From Anomaloglossus baeobatrachus (Eukaryota; Chordata; Amphibia; Anura; Aromobatidae): DNA of 64,000 nt. The stretch covers positions 665,071,979 to 665,135,978 of the forward strand of contig NC_134355.1 of NCBI RefSeq assembly GCF_048569485.1, written 5' to 3'. Shown one piece after another: positions 10,267-22,200 of this stretch (its first letter is position 1; each line of letters begins with the position of its first letter). Under the pieces are notes generated by a model. That model had not been told where the DNA came from, did not search any database, and saw nothing but the letters and a program-made list of their open reading frames with translations. The translations under genes were made by a program, and so were the position numbers.

Positions 10267-13200
10267 CTAAAAGAAATCATATAGTTATAACAAAACAGAT
10301 AAAAGACTGAAGAGTCAAAATATTGTTTCTTCTATTACAGAGTAATTTGAGCTTCTTTCATATGCTTATCTGAGCTGCTGCCGATGTTACAATTAATTTT
10401 CCTTTTCTAAGTATTTATAGTTATTTCAGCCTCTTTCATATGCGTATCTGAGCTGCTGCTAATTTTGCAATTCATTTTCCTTTTCTAGTCATTTGGAATA
10501 ATTTGAGCCTCTTTGATATGCTTATCTAAACTGCTGCTAATTTTGCAATTAATTTTCCTGTTCTAGTCATTTGGAATAATTTGAGCCTCTATTATATGTT
10601 TATTTGAGCTGCTGCCAATTGTACAGTTATGTACCTATTCTAATTATTTGGGATAATTTTAGCCTCTTTTATATGCTTACCTGAGCTGCTGCCAATTTCA
10701 CAAGTACTTTTTCTATTCTAGTTATTTGGAGTAATTTCAGCCTCTTTCGTATGCTTAACTGAGCTGCTGCCAATTGTACACTTATTTTTCCTATTCTAGT
10801 TATTTGGAGTAATTTGAGCCTCTTTCATATGTTTTTCTAAGCTGCTGTCAATTTAAGAAGTATTTTTCCTTTTCTATTTTAAGTTATTTGGAGTAATTTG
10901 AGCCTCTTCCATATGTTTATTTGAGCTGCTGCCAATTGTACAGTTATGTACCTATTCTAGTTATTTGGGATAATTTGAGCCTCTTTTATATGCTTACCTG
11001 AGCGGCTGCCAATTTCACAAGTACTTTTTCTTTTCTATTCTAGTTATTTGGAGTAATTTGAGCTTCTTTCATATGCTTATCTGAGCTGCTGCCAATTGTA
11101 CACTTATTTTTCCTATTCGAGTAATTTGAGCCTCTTTCATATGTTTTTCTAAGCTGCTGCCAATTTAAGAAGTATTTTTCCTTTTCTATTTTAAGTTATT
11201 TGGAGTAATTTGAGCCTCTTTCATATGTTTATTTGAGCTTCTGCCAATTGTACAGTTATGTTTTTATTCTAGTTACTGTATTCAAAGAAATTTGAGCCTC
11301 TTTCATATGGTTTTCTGAGCTCCTGACAATTTTACAAGTATTTTTCCTTTTCTATTCTAGTTATTTGGAGTAATTTCAGCCTCTTTCATATGCTTAGCTG
11401 AGCTGCTGCCAATTGTACACTTATTTTTCATACTTTAGTTATTTGGAGTAATTTGAGCCTCTTTCATATATTTTTCTCAGCTGCTGCCAGTTTAACAAGT
11501 ATTTATCCTTTTCTGTTCTACTTATTGGGAGTAATTTGAGCCTCTTTCATATGCTTATCTGGGCTGCTGCCAATTGTATAGTTATTTTTCATACTTTAGT
11601 TATTTGGAGTAATTTGAGCCTGTTTCATATGTTTTTCTTAGCTGCTGCCAATTGTACAGTCATTTTTCCTATTGTAGCTATTCGAAGTTATTTGAACCTC
11701 TTTTGTATGTTTTTATCAGCTGCTGCCAATTTAAGAAGTATTTTTCCTTTTCTATTCTAGTTAATTGGAGTAATTGGAGCCTCTTTCATATGTTTATTTG
11801 ATCCACTGCCAATTGTACAGTTATTTTTCAGACTCTAGTTATTTGCAGTAATTTGAACCTCTTGCATTTGCTTATTTGAGCTACTGCCAATTGTACAATT
11901 ATGTTCCTATTCTAGTTATTTTGGATAATTTGAGCCTCTTTCATTTGCTTATCTGAGCTGCTGCCAATTTTACAAGTATTTTTCCTTTTCTATTCTAATT
12001 ATCTTGAATAATTTGAACATTTTTCATATGCTTATCTGAGCTGCTGTCAATTGTACAGTTATTTTTCCTATTCTAGTTTTTTGGAGTAATGTGAGGCTCT
12101 TTTATATGTGTATTTGAATTGCTGCCAATTCTTAATTAATTTGCAGCATTTTCAATCTAACTATTTTCAATAATACGAGTCCGCATTTTTACAAATTAAG
12201 TAGTCAGGGATGTGGGAGAGGTAGTAAGGGGAGAAAATAAAAGGGGAAAAATTAAGAGGTAAATATTCAAGATGAAAGGGAAATAGAGATAGGGAAAGTA
12301 AGGTATGGAGAGGAAAGGTCGGGGATAATGAGAGAAAGGAGTGAAAGGGAGTAGAATGTGGGTTAGTAAGGACAGGCAAAAAAGTTAGAGGAGTGATTAT
12401 AAGGGAAAAAGAGGCAAAAAGGAAATAGGAGATGTAAGGGAGGTAGAGAAAAGCTCAAAAAGGGCAGAGAAGAGGTGAAAAGGGACATAAAAAGGGAGAA
12501 TAAAGATAGAAGTGAGCGGAATGTGAAAAGGGAGAAGGGAAGAGAGAGAGAGAAAAAATGAAAGAGTGAGATGAAAGTTAAGAGGAGATAAGTGAAAGGA
12601 TATAAGGAAGGCTAGAAAGCAAGAGAAAAAGAAAAAAGGGGACATAAGTAGTACTAGGAGAAAAAGAGAGGAGAGGTGAAAGGACAGAAAAAAATATAAA
12701 AGGTGAGAATACAAGTAAGAGCTGAAGAAATAAAGGTAAAAAAGAGGCGATAAAATTTAAATGGGAGTGAAAAAGTGTTGGAAAGGTAAGTGAGTAAGAG
12801 AAAATGAGATGAAGTGTAGAGTAGGGGTTTGGAAAAGATGGGAGGAGTAGAGGAGAAGAAAGAAGAGATAAAGAAAGGAAAAGAGATGAGATGAGAGGTG
12901 AAATAAGAGATGAGATGAGAAGTATGTAAGTGTAGAGTAGAGAGAGGCAGAAGGGATACTAAAAGGATTTTTCCCTGACAAAGCAGTCAATTAACATCGC
13001 GAAACGCGCGTCAGAGGTCCCATCGGCAGTCAGAGACACATTGTGGGGGCTACTGTGTCCATGGGTGAGACTTTATTTTGACTTTGAGGGCATTTAACAC
13101 TAGAAGTCCCAGAAATTTCGAGCTCCCCCATAAAGTCCCGAAAGAGGGTCAAATGACCCTTAGTTCAAACTTAATAGAACTAACTAGAAACTAAATGGCT

Positions 13201-16200
13201 AAACTCAATGGAAAACAACAACCTCCTGTGGTGCAAAAGTAATGGCCTTAATTACAGAACAAAAGACGGTAATTATAGGATGTTAGCTAAAATCCTTCAG
13301 GTCATTTGACCCATCTCTGGGTTCCAAAGGTAGAAATGTTAAATGACCCCTCTCTGGGACTTCTAGTGTTAATGGGATTACTCTGCCTTATTATGGCCGG
13401 GATAAAGAGCAATATGGTATCTAAATGTGTGCAACAATAATGTTATCAATTTTTGTACTCTCCCTGTATCTTCCCAACATTTTACACTTTTGTGTCTGCC
13501 TCTTGTGGGATTGGATTGGGATTTCTCCTTTCCCCTCCTTTTTTTGTAAACATCTAGTAGCACCTTGGTTTTAATGTGTGTGTGTTTTCTATAATGATTA
13601 TTTACTATATACCCTTTGATAAATAAAAAAATACATTTTTAGCTTTAGCCATTTAATTGTCCATTGCCTCCTCTTTGGTTTCCATTACTTCATTATGGAG
13701 TGGCTTTATAATTAATGGGTTATTTGTCTTATGAAATGTTGTGCACCAATTCATTCTTGTTGTATCAAGGAAATGAGAGGGCGAGAAACAAGAGGTAAAG
13801 AAAGGATGTGAGAGAAAGAAAACAGTAAAGGAGAAACAGGAAAAGAAGTGAAATGGGAGAGGGTGAAGACGAAAAGAAAGGGGAGTGGAGAGGGAGAGAA
13901 GAATAAGGGGACACTAGTGTATGTGCTGCCTTTTAAATCAGCAGAAAGTTGCACTGTGTTCTGTTAGGCTACTTTCACACTTGCGTTCAGCGCAGTCCGT
14001 CACTATGGAGAATAGCGCAGTCCGTTAACGCACTGCGCTATTCTCCATAGACTTGTATGGACGATGCACTGTAACACAAGTGTCAGCGTTGCATCCGCTG
14101 GATGACGCAGCGCCGGGCGGATGGAACGCTACATGTAACGTTTTTTTGAGCAGCGGAAACCTTTATTTTTCACTGCGCATGCTCTCTTTTTTTTTAATCA
14201 CCAACTTTATTTTATTTCTTGGTGGCCGAACATTCAGCTGAGCACTTGGCCGCCGGCATGTCAGGGCACTCAGCTGAGCGCTCGGCCACCGGCATGTCAG
14301 GGCACTCAGCTGAGCGCTCGGCCGCCGGCATGTCAGGGCACTCAGCTGAGCGCTCGGCCGCTGGCATGTCAGGGCACTCAGATGAGCGCTCGGCCACCGG
14401 CATGTCAGGGCACTCAGCTGAGCGCTCGGCTGCCGGTATGTCAGGGCACTCAGCTGAGCGCTCGGCCGCTGGCATGTCAGGGCTAGAGATGAGCGAACCG
14501 GTCCCGGTTCGGCTCGAGGCGGTTCGCCGAACGGGGGGTCTGGCTCGAGTTCGGCTCGTCGAACGTTCGACGAACCGAACTCGAGCCCATAGGAAACAAT
14601 GGCAGGCAATCACAAACACAGTAAAACACCTAGAAAACACCCTGAAAGGTGTCCAAAAGGTGACAAACAACTCACAACATAACACAAACACATGGGAAAG
14701 TGACAAGGACATATACTCATGTGAAAACAAAACAGCTGGACAAGGAAAAAGAGGGAGACACACAGATATATGAGTATATGCAAAGAAACATCGATTCCAT
14801 TATTGTGCAACTTGAGCCCTGCTCATTTTAGGCTTCCAATCTGGATAAATTGCCTGAGCTCGCCACGTACGCCTTGGGGATCTTGTCGTGTCCTGCAGCC
14901 AGCGTTCTCTCGGAACCTGTCTTCAGTGCTGCTGGGGGTCTGCTGGCAGATAAGCACACGTGTCTGTCCACTGACAATGTGGACCTGGCTCTCAGAGGAC
15001 TTTTCTTCCCCTGGGTCAGCCAGGGGAGGCGAAAGGCACGCGTATTTTTGAGAGTGCTTCATGCAAAGCATCTTTTTCTTTGTCAAAAGGGGGGCTCAAC
15101 CGATGCCAGTCAAGTGGGGTGTGTGTGACCCAGTTAGTGGCAACGAGGGAGACTGTGGTTGGAGTCCCCTCGCTGTGTCTCTAAAAGAACCAAGATGAAC
15201 AAGTCATGGCTCTCAGAGGACTTTTCTTCCCCTGGGTCAGCCAGGGGACGGGAAAGGCACGCGTATTTTTGAGAGTGCTTCATGCAAAGCATCTTTTTCT
15301 TTTTCAAAAGGGGGCTCAACCGATGCCAGTCAAGTGGGGTGTGTGTGGCCCAGTTAGTGGCAACGAGGGAGACTGTGGTTGGAGTCCCCTCGCTGTGTCT
15401 CTAAAAGAACCAAGATGAACAAGTCATGGCTCTCAGAGGACTTTTCTTCCCCTGGGTCAGCCAGGGGACGGGAAAGGCACGCGTATTTTTGAGAGTGCTT
15501 CATGCAAAGCATCTTTTTCTTTTTCAAAAGGGGGCTCAACCGATGCCAGTCAAGTGGGGTGTGTGTGGCCCAGTTAGTGGCAACGAGGGAGACTGTGGTT
15601 GGAGTCCCCTCGCTGTGTCTCTAAAAGAACCAAGATGAACAAGTCATGGCTCTCAGAGGACTTTTCTTCCCCTGGGTCAGCCAGGGGACGGGAAAGGCAC
15701 GCGTATTTTTGAGAGTGCTTCATGCAAAGCATCTTTTTCTTTGTCAAAAGGGGGGGTCAACCGATGCCAGTCAAGTGGGGTGTGTGTGGCCCAGTTAGTG
15801 GCAACGAGGGAGACTGTGGTTGGAGTCCCCTCGCTGTGTCTCTAAAAGAACCAAGATGAACAAGTCATGGCTCTCAGAGGACTTTTCTTCCCCTGGGTCA
15901 GCCAGGGGACGGGAAAGGCACGCGTATTTTTGAGAGTGCTTCATGCAAAGCATCTTTTTCTTTGTCAAAAGGGGGGCTCAACCGATGCCAGTCAAGTGGG
16001 GTGTGTGTGGCCCAGTTAGTGGCAACGAGGGAGACTGTGGTTGGAGTCCCCTCGCTGTGTCTCTAAAAGAACCAAGATGAACAAGTCATGGCTCTCAGAG
16101 GACTTTTCTTCCCCTGGGTCAGCCAGGGGACGGGAAAGGCACGCGTATTTTTGAGAGTGCTTCATGCAAAGCATCTTTTTCTTTTTCAAAAGGGGGCTCA

Positions 16201-19200
16201 ACCGATGCCAGTCAAGTGGGGTGTGTGTGGCCCAGTTAGTGGCAACGAGGGAGACTGTGGTTGGAGTCCCCTCGCTGTGTCTCTAAAAGAACCAAGATGA
16301 ACAAGTCATGGCTCTCAGAGGACTTTTCTTCCCCTGGGTCAGCCAGGGGACGGGAAAGGCACGCGTATTTTTGAGAGTGCTTCATGCAAAGCATCTTTTT
16401 CTTTTTCAAAAGGGGGCTCAACCGATGCCAGTCAAGTGGGGTGTGTGTGGCCCAGTTAGTGGCAACGAGGGAGACTGTGGTTGGAGTCCCCTCGCTGTGT
16501 CTCTAAAAGAACCAAGATGAACAAGTCATGGCTCTCAGAGGACTTTTCTTCCCCTGGGTCAGCCAGGGGACGGGAAAGGCACGCGTATTTTTGAGAGTGC
16601 TTCATGCAAAGCATCTTTTTCTTTGTCAAAAGGGGGGCTCAACCGATGCCAGTCAAGTGGGGTGTGTGTGGCCCAGTTAGTGGCAACGAGGGAGACTGTG
16701 GTTGGAGTCCCCTCGCTGTGTCTCTAAAAGAACCAAGATGAACAAGTCATGGCTCTCAGAGGACTTTTCTTCCCCTGGGTCAGCCAGGGGACGGGAAAGG
16801 CACGCGTATTTTTGAGAGTGCTTCATGCAAAGCATCTTTTTCTTTGTCAAAAGGGGGGCTCAACCGATGCCAGTCAAGTGGGGTGTGTGTGGCCCAGTTA
16901 GTGGCAACGAGGGAGACTGTGGTTGGAGTCCCCTCGCTGTGTCTCTAAAAGAACCAAGATGAACAAGTCATGGCTCTCAGAGGACTTTTCTTCCCCTGGG
17001 TCAGCCAGGGGACGGGAAAGGCACGCGTATTTTTGAGAGTGCTTCATGCAAAGCATCTTTTTCTTTGTCAAAAGGGGGGGTCAACCGATGCCAGTCAAGT
17101 GGGGTGTGTGTGGCCCAGTTAGTGGCAACGAGGGAGACTGTGGTTGGAGTCCCCTCGCTGTGTTTTACATGCTTTTAGAAGGGCATGAAATGGCTTGGAG
17201 GTTGACTTTCATCATATGCAAACTGTTGGCTACCAAAATGCTGCCTTTCCAACAACTGTGGTTATAGGCAATGAGGAACATACTGATGAAGATGAGACGC
17301 AGATACCCGATTGGGATGACAACTTAAATATTCGGTCAGGGCAAGAAGAAACTCGGTCTGAGGGGTAGGGGAGTGCAAACACAACAATTGATGATTAAGT
17401 TCTAGATCACACCTACTGTCAACCCACAGTCAGACACTCGAGGAGGTCAACAGAGGCGGTGGAGGAGGATGCAACCGACGTCGAAGTAACCTGGCGCCGT
17501 CCTGGACACAGTCGGAGCACTGGTAGCACGTCTACAACTGCATCCTCAGCCACCACTCTGCCTCTGAGCATTATTCGGGGTGGATCAACAGGTCGCATGG
17601 CCTCTAAGCCTTGCCTAGCCAGGTCCTTTTTTGACATAGAAAAAGATCGCCCAAATTATGTGATCTGTAAAATTTGTCATGGTTCTCTTAGTAGAGGTCA
17701 AAACCTCAGCAGTTTGACAACTTCTTCCATGAATCGTCACATGAATAAATATCATATGGCCCGATGGGAAGCTCACCGTGCTGCAATGCGGCCTAGCGGA
17801 GCGAACCATCCACCGCCTGCCCCTTCCAGTGCATCCGCGCGCTCGTCATCTTCTAGGACTGTGGGGACAGCTGTCACACCTGTTTTTCCACCCACAACTT
17901 CCACCACTGTAACCGCAACAGGCAGTTTGCTTGGTAGGTCGTCAGTTGGTTTGGAAGGGGAAACAAGTGAGTGTGTACAGCTCTCTCAGACATCGATAGC
18001 ACCAACTTTGGATGAAGGCAACATCATGTCTCCGCCTGCACTTTCCTCACAAAGCTGCATTTTTCCAGGGACACCCGACTCAACACCGTCTACACACAGC
18101 AGCCAGATCTCTGTCCCTCAGATGTGGTCAAATAAAAGGCCACTTCCTGCGACCCATGACAAAGCGAAGAGGTTGACTCTATCCCTCTGTAAGCTGTTGA
18201 CTACAGAAATGCTGCCTTTCCGCCTAGTGGACACACAGGATTTTAGAGACCTTATGTCTGTCGCTGTGCCCCAGTACCAGATGCCTAGTCGCCACTACTT
18301 CTCTAAGAAAGGTGTGCCCGCGCTACACCAGCATGTCGCACACAACATCACCGCTTCCTTGAGAAACTCTGTGTGTGAACGGGTGCATTTCACCACCGAT
18401 ACTTGGACCAGTAAGCATGGACAGGGACGTTACATGTCGCTGACTGGCCACTGGGTAACTATGGTGATAGATGGTGAAGGGTCTGCTGCACAAGTCTTGC
18501 CGTCCCCACGACTTGTGTGTCAATCCTCTGTCTGTCCAAGTTCCGCCACTGCTTCTGCATCCTCCACCTCATCTGGGTCCTCCACCTCCGCCCCAAGCCT
18601 GCCTGGTCAGGCCACCAGCGTTCTCACTGCGCAGAAGGAATCACGCACCCCTCATTACTATGCTGGTAGCAGAGCGCAACGGCATCAGGCGGTCTTTAGC
18701 TTGACATGTCTTTGAAATAGGAGTCACACAGCGACTGAGTTGTGGGCAGCTCTGGAGACTGATTTTGATAAATGGTTGTCTCCACTCAACCTGCAGCCTG
18801 GTAAGGCCGTGTGCGACAATGCTGCAAACCTGGGTGCGGCCCTTCGCCTGGGCAAGGTGACACACGTGCCTTGTATGGCTCACGTGTTTAACCTTGTTGT
18901 CCAGCAATTTTTAACACACTATCCCGGCCTAGATGGCCTTCTGACCAGGGCACGGAAACTGTCTGCAGTGCTCACTTCCGCCGTTCAACCGCCGCACCTG
19001 AGCGACTTGCATCGCTCCAGAAGTCTTTCGGCCTGCCGGTTCATCGCCTGAAATGCGATGTGGCGACACGCTGGAATTCAACTCTCCACATGTTACAGCG
19101 ACTGTGGCAGCACCGGCGAGCCCTGGTGCAATACGTCATGATGTATAGCCTGGGCCAACGAGATGCAGAAGTGGGGCAGATCACCCTGATGGAGTGATCG

Positions 19201-22200
19201 CAGATCAAGGACCTATGCACCCTTCTGCACAGTTTCGACATGGCGACGAATATGTTTAGCGCTGACAATGCCATTATCAGCATGACGATTACAGTCATTT
19301 ACATGCTGGAGCACACGCTAAACACTATTCGTAGTCAGGGGGTGGGACAACAGGAAGGGGAGGAACTACAGGAGGATTCATATGCGCAAGACACAACAAC
19401 ATCACCAAGGTCCAGACGTTCATCATCACCAACGCGGCAGGCATGGGACCATGGGGGACAGGGATCAACAAGGGCGCATGGTAGCAGGTGAGATGTTGAG
19501 GAAGGTGCAGGAGGACATGAAGATATGGAGGACGAACTGTCCATGGACATGGAAGACTCAGCAGATGAGGGGGACCTTGGTCAAATTTCAGTTGAAAGAG
19601 GTTGGGGGGAGATGACAGAGGAAGAAAGAACGGTTAGCACCTCTATGCCACAAACACAGCGTGGACTTGGTGCGCATGGCTGCGCAAGACACATGAGTGC
19701 CTTCTTGTTGCACTACCTCCAACATGACCCTCGTATTGTCAAAATTAGAAGTGATGATGACTACTGGCTTGCCACACTATTAGATCCCCGGGACAAGTCC
19801 AAATTTTGTGACATAATTCCACCCATAGAAAGGGACGCACGTATGCAGGAGTATCAGCAGAAGCTGTTACTCGATCTTAGCTCGGCTTTTCCACCAAACA
19901 ACCGTGCAGGTGAAGGGAGTGATTCTCCCAGTTGTAACTTGACAAACATGGGACGGCCTCGTCATCTTCAACAGTCTACCCGTACCAGTAGGACCGTATC
20001 TGGTGCTGGTAACAGCAATTTTATGGAATCTTTTCATAATTTTTTTAGACCCTCCTTTGCAAGGCCACCAGAGACAACAAGTCTGACACATAGTCAACGG
20101 ATGGAGAGGATGATACAGGAGTATCTCCAAATGAACATCGATGCAATGACTTTGCAAATGGAGCCTTGCTCCTTTTGTGCTTCAAATCTAGAAAAATGTC
20201 AAGAGCTCTCCAGTTACGCCTCGAAGATTTTGTCGTGTCCAGCTGCCAGCGTTGTCTCTGAACGTGTCTTCAGTGCTGCTGGGTGTGTGCTGACAGATAA
20301 GCGCACGCGTCTGTCCAGTGACAATGTGGACAGACTGACGTTCATCAAAATGAACAAGTCATGGATCCAGAAGGAATTTACTACCCCTGTGTCATCCTGG
20401 GGAGAGTAAATGCTTGTGGATTTGGAATGTGCTTGATGCAAATCAAAACATCCTGTTTGCAACTAGGGCACAAGTGCTGCCACTGATAAGGTGTCTGTGT
20501 GGGGCCCAATTTTTGGAAAAAAAGGGAGACTCCGCTTGGAGTAACCCTTGCTTGCTGTGTTTTTTAAAAATGATACAAGATGAACAGATCTGAAGGCAAG
20601 ATGAAGCCAACATCATGTCTCCGCCTGCACTTTTCTCACAAACCTGCATTTTTCCAGGGACACCCTACTCAACACCGTCTACAGACAGCAGCCAGATCTC
20701 TGTCCCTCAGATGTGGTCAAATAAAAGGCCACTTACTGCGACCCATGACAAAGCTAAGTGGTTGACTCTATCCCTCTGTAAGCTGTTGGCTACCGAAATG
20801 CTGCCTTTACGCGTAGTGGACACACCGGATTTTACAGACCTTATGTCTGTCGCTGTGCCCCAGTACCAGATGCCCAATCACCACTGCTTCTCCAAGAAAA
20901 GCATGCCCGCGCTACACCGGCATGTCGCACACAACATCACCACTTCCTTGAGAAAATCTGTGTGCGACAGGGTGCATTTCAACACAGATACTTGGACCAG
21001 TAAGCATAGACAGGGTCATTACATGTCACTGACTGGGCACTGGCAAACTATGGTGAGAGATGGAGAAGGGTCTGCTGTACAAGTCTTGCCGTCCCCACGA
21101 GTTGTTTCAATCCTTGTTCTGTATGTAGAAGTTAATACACTGCTTCTGCCTCTTCAACCTCGTGTGGGTCCTCTACCTTTGCGCAAACCCTGTGTGGTCA
21201 GGCCACCCTTCCTTGCAACTGCGCACAAGGACTACCACACACCTCCTTACTATGCTGGCAGCAGAGCTCAATGCCATCAGGCGGTCAAAGTTTTACTTTG
21301 AAATGTATGGGAAATGTGAGTCACACCGCTATTACAGAGAATAGTAGTCAGGCAGGGTCAAAACATTAATTGAGGAACAGGAACAGAATGGGACGGCCAG
21401 GACTTAATCAGAAAACAAGCAGAGGTGAAATGCGTATCGGCCAACAAGGTACATAAACAGCAAGCAGGAAAAGTAGTCAGGTAACAAGCACACAAAATCA
21501 TAAAACTGAACTGGGGGTAAAATTAACCAGAGGTTCATAGCTATGTCTGGCAGTGGTCTGCAGACAGGATGGGCATAAAAAAGGGTGTGGTGTCTTCCCA
21601 TTGGTTGTAGCTGAATGATGGTATTTCATCTGTGAGATACCCACCAGCTACATTCAGCCAGAGATTCTGCATCTGTCAAGGTAATGCAGCCCAGTGGGTG
21701 AGCATAACCTGCGTCCACCTGCGCCGCTGGCATCGACTACTCTCCCATCATCAGCACTATTCATGAAAGGAACACGTTGTCACCTGGCGACCGGCGTACA
21801 AATTGACGGAGCGGACTCCGTTGGTGACTTAACAGCCGTGTGCGGCAATGATGCAAACCTGGCTGCGGGCCATCCTCAGGGCAATGTGACACACGTGCCT
21901 TTTATGGCTCACGTGTTGATCCGAATTCTCCAGCAATTTTTAAAACACCATCACGGCCTACATGGCCTTGTGCAGCGGGCACGCTCGCTATGTGCTCACT
22001 TCCATCGTGCGCACACAGCAGCTCAACAACTTTCATCACTCCGGAAGTCTTAGGGTCTGGCAGTTAAACGCCGGAAATGCGATGTTCCGACACGCAGGAA
22101 TTGGAATCTGCACATGTTGCAGCGTGTGTGGCAGCACCGCAGAGCCCTGCTGAAATACGGTAAGACATATAGCCTGGGATAAGTTGATCCAGAGGTGGTG

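Noticed and set aside
12167-12990. Three minus-strand open frames rich in Leu, Ser, Phe and Pro
   Set aside because: They are the complement of a purine tract; composition alone explains the absence of stops.
14163-14773. Long frames on both strands over the 36-bp repeat (also 28704-29333)
   Set aside because: A unit length divisible by three with no stops opens every frame; there is no start context or conserved domain.
14985-17164. CRISPR-like array
   Set aside because: Units are head-to-tail identical with no unique spacers, and the DNA is eukaryotic.
17255-20409. Domesticated ZBED-type host gene
   Set aside because: Stops and frame changes, plus its place between hAT ends, show that it is a transposon relic and not a retained gene.
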